A stretch of DNA of 64,000 bases from Pelecanus crispus (lineage: Eukaryota; Chordata; Aves; Pelecaniformes; Pelecanidae). The notes beneath the pieces are model-generated. The model did not search any database, had not been told where the DNA came from, and saw only the letters and a list, made by a program, of their open reading frames with translations. The DNA is taken from positions 21,907,862-21,971,861 of the forward strand of contig NC_134675.1 of NCBI RefSeq assembly GCF_030463565.1. Direction: 5' to 3'. The position numbers and the translations under genes are program-made. Below, in pieces: positions 51,054 to 61,153 of the stretch. Numbering within the stretch: position 1 is the stretch's first letter; every line of letters begins with the position of its first letter.

Positions 51054-52413
51054 ATGTTAAGTATGCTGTCACCCTGGCAACTCCAGAGAGACACAAATCA
51101 TTGCAACATGCTGGGGGCTGGCCCATGCCTATCAAGCCCTGTTCAACACTATTCACTACCCTCAAGGGAAAGAGAAGGTCTCTGGATCTGATGACAAGAC
51201 AACAGGCACTGCAGCCACTCCAACCCCAGTGACAGGCACTGCAGCCACTCCAACCCTGGTGACAGGCACCGTGGCTGAACCAGAGAACCAACCCGCACTA
51301 GTATCAGTTGCCCCAATACACAAGAAAAAATATATGAGAAAAATCAGCTCGTTTAGTAAGGGATGAAGATGAACCAGGGCCATCACAAGAACCAGAGGAG
51401 GAAGAACCCATAAATGAGATGGTAACCACCCGATCCCTATCCCTGAGTGAGCTGCGAGATATGTGAAAAGATTTCAGTCGTCATCCAGGCGAGCACATCA
51501 TCACCTGGCTGCTCCGATGCTGGGATAACGGGGCCAGTAGCCTGGATTTAGAGGGTAAGGAAGCCAAGCAGCTGGGATCCCTTTCCAGGGAAGGGGGCAT
51601 TGACAGAGCAATTGGAAAAGGGGCACAAACCCTCAGCCTCTGGAGGTGACTTCTGTGAAGCATGAAGGAAAGGTATCCCTTCAAGGAGGATGTTTTATGT
51701 CGCCCAGGCAAATGGACCACTGCAGAGAGAGCTATCCAGTACCTGAGGGAATTAGGTGTGCTGGAGGTGATTTATAGTGACCTGAATGATGAGCAGTTAC
51801 CCAAAGATCCAGATGAAGTCAGGTGCACACGACCCATGTGGCGGAAGGTAGTACAGAGCGCACCAGCATCGTATGCCAACTCGTTGGCAATACTGACCTG
51901 GAAAGATGACGAGGCACCAACAGTGGATGAAGTGACTGGCTGACTCCGGGAATATGAAGAAAGTATCTTTTTCCCTACGGGCTTGTGTCTCGGCTATGGA
52001 AAAACTGTCTGAAAAACTGTGCCAAGAGTTCCAACAACTCAGAGAGGATCTGTTCTAGTCCCCACATGTATGGACCAGTATCTCAGCCATTAGGAGTCAA
52101 CGTCCTTATGCTCAAGAGAGAGGATATAGAGGATACACACCACGGGGCACCCTGTGGTTTTACCTGTGTGAACCACGGAGAGGACATGAGGAAGTGGGAT
52201 AGGAAATCTACCTTGAACCTAGACGCATGGGTACGTGAGTTGCAAGGAAGAACTATTACAAAAGGCGGTTCTTCCAGGAAAATTGCAGCTCCAGTTTCCA
52301 ATGAGCAGTTCCCTAGACAGAGTAAGACAGCTAATTTTACTTCCGATCTTAATCAAGGGACTCCTCATTCACATTTACAAGAAGTGAACAACGAATACTA
52401 TGACCAGTGTTAG
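51054..52413 (+). pseudogene. ERV-L-like gag remnant (old provirus)
   Basis: It matches the 3' two thirds of the intact gag at 61154-63175, beginning at the segment equivalent to 61729. The leader, primer site and the hydrophobic N-terminal part are missing. The Thr/Ala-Pro repeat has only two 30-bp units (51208-51267). Stops and shifts include a shift near 51340, TGA at 51464-51466, TGA codons near 51646-51657 and TAG in 'ctgttctagtcc' near 52050. The terminal amber TAG is at 52411-52413. No CCHC zinc knuckle is seen. Confidence 0.88.
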
Positions 52414-53632
52414 AGGGGCCCTGCCTCCAGCCAGGTGGAGGAAAGGGACAACCGGGTTTACTGGACTGTGTGGATTCAATGGCCTGGAAACTCGGGCCCA
52501 CAGGAGTATAAGGCTCTAGTGGACACCGGTGCACAGTGTACCCTAATGCCATCAAGCTATAGAGGGGCAGAACCCATCTGTATTTCTGGAGTGACAGGGG
52601 GATCCCAACAGCTAACTGTATTGGAGGCCAAAGTGAACCTAACCAGCAATGAGTGGCAGAAGCACCCCATTGTGACTGGCCCAGACGATCCGTGCATCCT
52701 TGGCATAGATTACCTCAGGAGAGGGTATTTCAAGGACCCAAGAGGGTACTGGTGGGCTTTTGGTATAGCTGCTTTGGAGACGGAGGAAATTAAACAGTTG
52801 TCCACCTTGCCCGGTCTCTCAGAGGACCCTTCTATTGTGGGGTTGCTGAGGGTCGAAGAACAACAGGTGCCCATCGCTACCACAACAGTGCATCGGTGGC
52901 AATATCGCACCAACCAAGACTCCCTGATTCCCATCCATAACCTGATTCGTCCACTGGAGAGCCAGGGAGTGATCAGCAAGACTCGCTCACCCTTTAACAG
53001 TCCCATATGGCCAGTGCGAAAGTCTAATGGGGAGTGGAGACTAACAGTGGACTATCGTGGCCTGAACGAAGTTACACCGCCGCTGAGTGCTGCCGTGCCA
53101 GACATTGTAGAACTTCAATATGAACTGGAGTCAAAGGCAGCCAAGTGGTATGCCACAATTGACATCGCTAATGCATTTTTCTCCATCCCTTTGGCAGCAG
53201 AGTGCAGGCCCCAGATTGCTTTTACCTGGAGGGGTGTTCAGTACACCTGGAACCGACTGCCCCAGGGGTGGAAACACAGCCCCACCACTTGCCATGGACT
53301 GATCCAGACGGCACTGGAACAGGGTGAAGCTCCAGAACATCTGCAGTATATTGATGACATCATCATATGGGGCAACACAGCAGAAGAAGTTTCTGAGAAG
53401 GGAAAGAAGATAGTCCAAATCCTTCTGAAGGCCGGTTTTACCATAAAACAGAGTAAGGTCAAGGGACCTGCAGAGGAGATCCAACTTTTAGGAATAAAAT
53501 GGCAAGATGGACGTCGTCAGATCCCAATGGATGTGATCAACAAAATAACAGCTATGTCCCCAGCAACTAGCAAAAAGGAAACACAAGCTTTCTTAGGCCT
53601 TGTGGGTTTTTGGAGAATGCATATTCCCAATT
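52414..53632 (+). pseudogene. ERV-L-like pro-RT segment of pol (old provirus, interrupted)
   Basis: Pol is in the same frame as gag, directly after the TAG at 52411. Protease: L-V-D-T-G-A-Q with the catalytic Asp codon at 52522-52524, and I-L-G-I-D-Y-L further on. Reverse transcriptase: W-P-V-R-K-S-N-G-E-W-R, V-D-Y-R-G-L-N, I-D-I-A-N-A-F-F-S-I-P, L-P-Q-G-W, then the catalytic Y-I-D-D box. The style is class III (ERV-L). The frame is open up to 53632, where an inverted solo LTR interrupts it in the connection region (G-F-W-R-M-H-I-P-N). Confidence 0.92.
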
Positions 53633-54201
53633 TGTCGTGGTTTAGCCCCAGCCAGCAACTCAGCACCACAGAGCCGCTCGCTCACTCGCCCTACCCCAAT
53701 GGGATGGGGGAGAGAATCAGAGGAGTAAGAGTGAGAAACACTCCTGGGTTGAGATAAGAACAGTTTAATAATTGAAATAAAGTAAAATAGTAATAATAAT
53801 AATAACAATATAATAATGATGATAATAATAATAATATACAAAGCAAGTGATGCACAATGCAATTGCTCACCACCTGCCGACTGATACCCAGACAGTTCCC
53901 GAGCAGCGACCGCTGTCCCCCGGACAGCCCCCCCCAGTTTATATACTGAGCATGACGTCATATGGTATGGAATAGCCCTTTGGTCAGTTTGGATCAACTA
54001 TTCTGGCTGTGGCCCCTCCCAGTTTCTTGTGTACCTGGCAGAGCATGGGAAGCTGAAAAGTCCTTGACTAGCATAAGCAGCACTTAGCAACAACTAAAAC
54101 ATCAGTGTGTTATCAGCATTCTTCTCATCCTAAATCCAAAACACAGCACTATGCCTGCTACTAGGAAGAAAATTAACTCTATCCCAGCCGAAACCAGGAC
54201 A
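53633..54201 (-). mobile_element. solo LTR I, inserted antisense in pol
   Basis: Perfect 5-bp duplication CAATT (53628-53632 and 54202-54206). Removing LTR plus one repeat restores the pol frame. CRE and TATA are present on the minus strand. Confidence 0.96.
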
Positions 54202-54206
54202 CAATT

Positions 54207-54462
54207 ACAGTCTGATCATAAGCTCTCTTTACCGGGTAACCTGGAAGAAGAACCTTTTCAAATGGGGCCCTGAGCAACGACAAGCATTTGAACAAATTAA
54301 ACGGGAGATAGTTCATGCAGTAGCCCTTGGGCCAGTCCGGGCAGCGCAGGTTGTAAAGAATGTGCTCTGTATCTCAGCCGGGCAGAATGGCCCTACCTGG
54401 AGCCTCTGGCAGAAAGCCCCAGGGGAGACTCGAGGTCGACCCCTAGGGTTTTGGAGTCAGGG
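54207..54462 (+). pseudogene. ERV-L-like pol segment between two solo LTRs
   Basis: It encodes the RT connection region (W-K-K-N-L-F-K-W-G-P-E-Q, then P-L-G-F-W-S-Q-G at the 3' end). The segment is open in the pol frame and ends at LTR J. Confidence 0.85.
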
Positions 54463-55027
54463 TGTCGTGGTTTAGCCCCAGCCAGCAACTAAGCACCACG
54501 CAGCCGCTCGCTCACTCCCCCTACCCTGATGGGATGGGGGAGAGAATCGGAGGAGTAAGAGTGAGAAACACTCCTGGGTTGAGATAAGAACAGTTTAATA
54601 ATTGAAATAAAATAAAGTAAAATAATAATAATAACAATATAATAATAATAGCAATAATAATATACAAAGCAAGTGATGCACAATGCAATTGCTCACCACC
54701 CGACAACCGATACCCAGACAGTTCCCGAGCAGCGATCGCTGCTCCCCAGCCAACCCCCCCCAGTTTATATACTGGGCATGACGTCATGTGGTATGGAATA
54801 GCCCTTTGGTCAGTTTGGATCAACTATTCTGGCTGTGCCCCCTCCCAGTTTCTTGTGTACCTGGCAGAGCATGGGAAGCTGACAAGTCCTTGACTAGCAT
54901 AAGCAGTACTCAGCAACAACTAAAACATCAGCGTGTTATCAGCGTTCTTCTCATCCTAAATCCAAAACACAGCACTGTGCCTGCTACTAGGAAGAAAATT
55001 AACTCTATCCCAGCCGAAACCAGGACA
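54463..55027 (-). mobile_element. solo LTR J, inserted antisense in pol
   Basis: Perfect 5-bp duplication CAGGG (54458-54462 and 55028-55032). Same orientation and similar sequence as LTR I, 262 bp away, but a separate insertion with its own duplication. Confidence 0.96.
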
Positions 55028-55032
55028 CAGGG

Positions 55033-56722
55033 ATACAGAGGATCCGAAGCCCGCTATACTCCAACTGAGAAAGAGATATTGGCAGCATATGAAGGGGTTC
55101 GAGCTGCTTCGGAAGTGGTTGGTACTGAAGCCCAGCTCCTGCTCGCACCCCGACTGCCGGTGCTGGGTGGATGTTCAAAGGGAGGGTCCCCTCTACACAT
55201 CATGCAACTGATGCTACGTGGAGTAAGTGGGTTGCACTTATCACACAATGGGCTCGAATAGGAAACCCCAGTCACCCAGGAATCTTGGAAGTGATCATGG
55301 ACTGGCCAGAAGGCAAAAACTTCAGAATATCTCCAGAGGAGGAGGTGACACGTGCTGAGGAGGCCCCACTATATAATAAATTGCCAGAAAATGAAAAGCA
55401 ATATGCCCTGTTCACTGATGGGAAAGCATCAGAGGTGGAAAGCTGCTGTATGGAGCCCTATACGACAAGTCGCAGAAACTGCTGAAGGAGAAGGGGAGTC
55501 GAGTCAGTTTGCAGAGGTGAAAGCCATCCAGCTGGCTTTAGATATTGCTGAAAGAGAAAAGTGGCCAGTCCTTTATCTCTGTACTGACTCATGGATGGTG
55601 GCAAATGCCCTGTGGGGGTGGTTGCAGCAATGGAAGCAGAGCAACTGGCAGCGCAGAGGCAAACCCATCTGGGCTGCTGCACTGTGGCAAGACATTGCTG
55701 CCTGGGTAGAGAACCTGGTTGTAAAAGTACGTCACATAGATGCTCATGTACCCAAGAGTCGGGCCACTGAAGAACATGGAAACAACCAGCAGGTGGATCA
55801 GGCTGCTAAGATTGAAGTGGCTCAGGTGGATCTGGACTGGCAACATAAGGGTGAACTATTTATAGCTCTGTGGGCCCATGACGCCTCAGGCCATCAAGGA
55901 AGAGATGCAACATATAGATGGGCTCGTGATCAAGGGGTGGACTTAACTACGGACACTGTTGCACAGGTTATTCATGAATGTGAAACATGCGCTGCAATCA
56001 AGCAAGCCAAGCAGTTCAAGCCTCTCTGGTATGGAGGGCGATGGCTGAAATATAAATATGGGGAGGCCTGGCAGATTGATTATATCACACTCCCACAAAC
56101 CCGCCAAGGCAAACGCTGTGTGCTCACCATGGTGGAAGCAACCACCAGATGGCTGGAAACATATCCTGTGCCCCATGCCACCGCCTGGAACACCATCCTG
56201 GGCCTTGAAAAGCAAGTCCTGTGGTGACATGGCACCCCAGAAAGAATTGAGTCAGACAACGGGACTCATTTCTGAAACAACCTCATAGATACCTGGGCCA
56301 AAGAGCACGGCATTGAGTGGGTATATCACATCCCTTACCATGCACCAGCCTCTGGGAAAATCGAGCGATACAATGGGCTGTTAAAGACTACCCTGAGAGC
56401 AATGGGTGATGGGACATTCAAACATTGGGATACACATTTGGCAAAAGCCACCTGGTTAGTCAACACCAGGGGATCTGCCAATCGAGCTGGCCCTGCCCAG
56501 TCAAAACTTTTACGTACTGTAGAAGGAGATAAAGTCCCTGTAGTGCACGTAAAAAATAGGTTGGGGAAGACAGTCTGGATTAATTCCCCCTCAGGCAAAG
56601 GCAGACCCATTTGTGGGATTGCTTTTGCTCAAGGACCTGGGTGCACTTGGTGGGTGATGTGAAAGGATGGGGAAGTCCAGTGTGTACCTCAAGGGAATTT
56701 GATCTTGGGTGAAAACAGCTAA
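55033..56722 (+). pseudogene. ERV-L-like RNase H-integrase segment of pol (old provirus)
   Basis: It continues with Y-T-P-T-E-K-E-I-L-A-A-Y, RNase H (F-T-D-G, then a frameshift near 55430, C-T-D-S-W-M-V-A-N-A-L), and integrase. The integrase zinc domain shows H-D-A-S-G-H and C-E-T-C. The core shows W-Q-I-D-Y-I, E-S-D-N-G-T-H-F and S-G-K-I-E-R-Y-N (the D,D-35-E triad). Stops: TGA at 56225-56227, another in 'catttctgaaac' near 56272, and one near 56660. The frame closes with TAA at 56720-56722. I see no dUTPase domain and no env after it. Confidence 0.9.
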
Positions 56723-57118
56723 TGAACTGAATGGTGTGATGTTAATTGCTATACAGTACTGTATGTCATCTCTTTTATGGTTGCTATATGCCACATCAAT
56801 GGTATTACAGTAAGAATCATGAAGATTAATGAAGAATGAACTTTGATGAAACCGAGCAAAGTGCCATGGTGATGGAACCAGAATATTCCAACACCGCACA
56901 CCACGTCTCCTGCTCTGAAAGACTGTGATGACACATGGAACCCAAAGTCATGGACTAAATTAACTCAATGGACATTTTAGAGGGATGGCCCATAGACAGA
57001 TGGAATGATATATGTGTGTATATATCAAGATAGGGAAAGTGGTGGTGATTAATTGGAATGTATTAGAAAGGGTAGGACCTGGGCATGATGTAGATGATAT
57101 AGAATAAGGGGTGGATAC
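56723..57118 (+). other. 3' end of old provirus with polypurine tract; 3' LTR missing
   Basis: About 390 bp without an open env frame follow pol. A purine-rich tract 'agaataaggggtgga' (57101-57115) sits where the plus-strand primer should be. The next bases are TACTG then host-like T-rich sequence, so the 3' LTR has been lost at its first bases. Confidence 0.65.
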
Positions 57119-57869
57119 TGTTTTTTAGCTTACTTACAGGATCATCTGTGCATAATGGTCGTCTTGCCTACATGATACCAGAATAATTGTTTTTACATTC
57201 TGCTTTTGAAGTGCAGAATAAATGATCATTTTAAACCTTTCTCACTTTGTCATCTTTTATTCTTGATCCAATTATTTACACTCAGCAGCAAGATACAGGT
57301 TGCCATGGCCCAGACAGAAAGGAAAATTTACTTCTGTGGCTTGATATCTTAAAATCTCTGGAAGAGGACAAACTGTTTTATTTGGAGAAAACTAACAATA
57401 AAAATGATTCCTTTCCTGGACTTATATTTGACCAGTAAATGTGAAAGAAGGATTAGTTTATAGAGTAAGAATCTGAAAAGCTTTTCAGTTTCCTGTCTCA
57501 GCAGCTAAGCTCTCCTATTTGAGTTGTCTGTCTACATGCCCTAGCCTTGTAAGGATCCCAGTGTGTCTTCATTATGGTTGCAGGGAATCAAACTGCACAA
57601 ATCTAATTGTGGGTTCAGGTCCTTACTTTGTTGTTCCATGCTGCCCATTAATGTGCATGTACTCTAGTGAGACCAGTGTCTTTGCATGTGACTTTATGCA
57701 ATACATTATTTTTTCATCTTCCAGTATAATATAATAAAATAAACATTATGAGCAAATAACCTATTTAAGGGTGGAAAGGGTGATATCCATTTACCTGGAA
57801 AGCAGAGGAGGTGGAAGTCAGGCAGTGTGGTTATGGGCATATATTTTATTTCTCTCAAATTCTTTTCAG

Positions 57870-57993
57870 GGTAAGTGAAGAAAAGGAGGTTACAGAAGAA
57901 TGATTGAAAGCTGAACAGGAGTCATTTGAGAAGATCAGACAGCTAGAGGAACAAAATGAACTTATCATCAAGGAAAGGGAAGATATCCTTTAA
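57870..57993 (+). CDS. KIAA1328: KIAA1328 exon 4 with in-frame stops
   Basis: After a cttttcag acceptor the frame reads (R)-V-S-E-E-K-E-V-T-E-E, TGA (57901-57903), L-K-A-E-Q-E-S-F-E-K-I-R-Q-L, E-E-Q-N-E-L-I-I-K-E-R-E, then TAA at 57991-57993. Human has Arg at the first stop. One Lys of E-K-K-I is absent. No clear donor is visible, so the 3' end is nominal. Confidence 0.8.
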
Positions 57994-58769
57994 AAAAAAG
58001 TGTGCAGGGGCTCACTGTCTGAAATAAATAGTGAACTACAGAGAAATAATTGTTCTAATTTATGGCAGAGAATAAATCTGCATGTGCTGCCATTCAAAAG
58101 CAATCAGAGAGATGACTTGTCAGCATGTGGCGCTGGTTCATTTGAGCTTAAAAATGCCGTCCAGCTGTTCCTATGATGTTGTTTTGCTATGAAATAGATA
58201 TTTGTCAACTAAAAACAATAAGGAATTTATGCATTGAAATATGGTTATAGATTTATTTTTTTTACTTAATCCTGTTAGGTTGTTGTAATTGAGGTCTAAA
58301 ACTTGCACGGTATTCCAGTGCTCTGTGTGTCCAGAGAAAGACAACTTACACTGAAGGCATTTAAACTGTATATATGTACTAGGGGGTTTAGCCAGTTCAG
58401 ACTTTTTTTGGTGTAGCTTTTCTTTGTTAGTTTTTTATATAAAGTTAGCTGATTCTCTTTTCTTGCAGTCTGTGACTTCCATTTTTAAGTTTCATATGCT
58501 TATTCCCAGTCCTGGAATATCACATGTGAAGTCGATGTTGCAGGAATTACAATTTTCATTCAGTGTGGCATGACAGACCTTTACAAAATGCTCTTGTTCG
58601 TTTCTCTTCCAAATCTCTGATATTGATGCTTTCTTGTTTAATTCCTCAGAAGGCTAACAGTTGACTACAGTGGGATATGGAAGATACAGTGCTGCAACTA
58701 CAGCAAAAGCAAATAGTATGTGATTCATCAGGAGCTGTATTTCAAGTAGGGAGGATACTAATGCTATTT

Positions 58770-59000
58770 TAAAAAGCACTAATGAAACCTAGTGTGCAAT
58801 ACTGTGTTCAGTCCTGAGTCATCCCTTGTTCAAGTAAAAAATGAAGTTAGTGACAAAAGTTGTGGAGAAGGGCTACTTAAGATGATGGGAGGCCTGGAGA
58901 ACCTATTTTCTGAGGAGGGACTAAAGTGTGTGTGCATGTGCTTATGAATAGCGACTGGCCATATAGAAGTATGTCAAGTTGGTGGTAAGGTGAATGGGGG
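58770..59000 (+). mobile_element. old CR1 LINE fragment
   Basis: The order 'aaacctagtgtgcaatactgtgttcagtcctg', then 'gtggagaagggctacttaagatgatggg', then 'ggcctggagaacctat..tgaggaggga' parallels the CR1 ORF2 region for R-P-H-L-E-Y-C-V and L-E-R-V-Q-R-R-A-T. No frame is left. Confidence 0.5.
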
Positions 59001-59149
59001 GAGAGACAATGCTGAGACAAAAAGGGACTGTTCAAGCTATAGGCCAGTGTTGGAACAGAAATAAATGGAGATAAACAGTCCACAAACTTAAACATGAAGT
59101 TAGAGGAGGGTTCTTGAAAATTCGAGCAATCATATTTCACAGTTTAACA

Positions 59150-60489
59150 CTGGAAAGCTTAACAAAAAAAAAAGCTTTTTTTATGATGGAGCTTGGTTGG
59201 CTTATGAAAGGCGTTCAGTGATATGTTGTCTCTGTCAGCAGGGGACTGCCCTTGATGACTCAGAAGATCCCTTGTAGCACAGTGGCACTTATATTGATAG
59301 AAAGAATTTGGTCTCTTTGTACTAAATAACACATTGACAAGCTTAGCCAGGCATGGAACAGTTTCTGGAATATATTAAATCTGATGTATTTAAGAGCCAT
59401 TAGACGTGACTACAACTCTTTTACATTGATTTCACTGAAGTCAGTGTTTTGTTGAGTATTACATTTTGCGTATTCAGTCAGCTTATGAATGTGGGTGGGA
59501 TGTATGTTCCTGATTAATATTTTTTAATTTATGCACATAAAGCTTTCACTAATTCATCTGAGGTTTATTTGGCTACTGGGAAGTAGGCATGCTTGCTTGG
59601 TTTTTTGTTTGGTTTTTTGGGGTTGTTTTTTTTTTCCTTTACTAGAAATAGATTGTACAAGCATGAATACTTTTTTCAGAAGTCTGGTAGACATGTCAGA
59701 AGGTTAATGCATGCAATTTTACACTTCATAAAACTCTGTAAAACCTAGAAATATAAAACAAGGTTATAATTAAAAAAAATATAATTTTAACTACTGCAAT
59801 ACTTGATTCATTCATGTATGATAGGCAAGATCCTCAGTGTACCTCTGATCAGGGTTTTTTTTTTCTTAAAGCTTGTTGCAGAGACAAGAAATGGTAGAAA
59901 TGACTTGCCAAATTTGAATACAGATTCTGGCTATTTTCAAGTACAGCAACTTGAAATTCTTCAAGTCCTGAAATGTACAGAGTTCACTTGCAAATAAGAT
60001 ATCAGGGATATAGTACCATATGAAAAAACCTTCAAGTCTGATAAAATCAGTTTTACTTACCTTTTTTTTTCCTCCCCCAAAGCTAATTTATTCTCTATAA
60101 AATTACTTTAGCCCAGTATTTAAAATTACCCTACAATAATAAAAAGGTGCTTCTGATATAACTGCAGCTATCCAGTGAAGTGTAATTTCAACTTGGTAAA
60201 GGTTTAATTTGAATAGCATGGGGAGTGTGGGGTTTTTTCAGCATGTGTTTTGTTGGGTTTTTTTTCTTATTAAGACTCTTGCAGCAAAGACATGCTTTGT
60301 GTGCTTGAAATCCCTATTTTAAAGGCAGATTTTCCTCATTTTGTTGTGGTTGATTTTTTTTTTTTCTTTGAGAAGCTATGTAGACCCATCCGTTTGAATT
60401 CATTGCTGATGAACTATGACAAAAGCTTTGGGGGGTAGGGGAGTAGGTGGTATGCAGTGGTCTGTTGCGTGAATAGAGGCTTTGGAAGG
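59150..60489. other. intergenic or intronic, T-rich, no gene seen
   Basis: Several T-runs occur (about 59623, 59852, 60061, 60355). No exon or repeat family is recognised. Confidence 0.45.
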
Positions 60490-61060
60490 TGTCCTGGTTT
60501 CGGCTGGGATAGAGTTAATTTTCTTCCTAGCAGCAGGCATAGTGCTGTGTTTTGGATTTAGTAGGAGAAGAATGTTGATAACATGCTGATGTTTTTAGTT
60601 GTTGCTGAGTACTGCTTATGCTAGTCAAGGACTTTTTCAGCTTCACATGCTCTGCCAGGAGCACAAGAAACTGGGAGGGGGCACAGCCAGAATAGTTGAT
60701 CCAAACTGACCAAAGGGCTATTCCATACCATATGACGTCATGCTCAGTATATAAACTGGGGGGGGGTTGGCCGGGGAGCAGCGACCGCTGCTCGGGAACT
60801 GTCTGGGTATCGGTTGTCGGGTGGTGAGCAATTGCATTGTGCATCACTTGCTTTGTATATTATTATTACTGTTATTATTATTATATTGTTGTTATTATTA
60901 TTTTACTTTATTTTATTTTAATTATGAAACTATTCTTATCTCAACCCAGGAGTGTTTCTCACTCTTACTCCTCCGATTCTCTCCCCCATCCCATCGGGGT
61001 AGGGGGAGTGAGCGAGCGGCTGCGTGGTACTGAGTTGCTGGCTGGGACTAAACCACGACA
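60490..61060 (+). mobile_element. 5' LTR K of provirus K (ERV-L-like family)
   Basis: It has TGTCCTGG...ACGACA ends and the left flank GAAGG (60485-60489). It is followed directly by an 8-nt spacer and the primer site. It shares diagnostic changes with LTR L (cagcaggcatag, acatgctgatg, ggtactgag), so the two form one young subfamily. The palindrome near the predicted start has one change (gaccgc). Confidence 0.95.
60733..60755 (+). promoter_or_regulatory. LTR K core promoter: CRE and TATA box
   Basis: A perfect cAMP-response element TGACGTCA (60733-60740) lies 7 bp before TATATAAA (60748-60755). The predicted transcript start is about 25-30 bp further on. Arrangement is conserved in most LTRs of the window. 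Confidence 0.75.
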
Positions 61061-61068
61061 GTCCTTTT

Positions 61069-61086
61069 TGGCGCCCAACGTGGGGC
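61069..61086 (+). other. primer-binding site, tRNA-Lys1,2 type
   Basis: TGGCGCCCAACGTGGGGC begins 8 nt after the LTR and is complementary to the 3' end of tRNA-Lys1,2. The identical site is repeated in provirus L. Confidence 0.92.
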
Positions 61087-61153
61087 ACGAAGGGTTTGAG
61101 ATAAGAACAGATTAACTAGAGTGTATTAAGGAGTCTGTTAACAGTTGCCGGTC

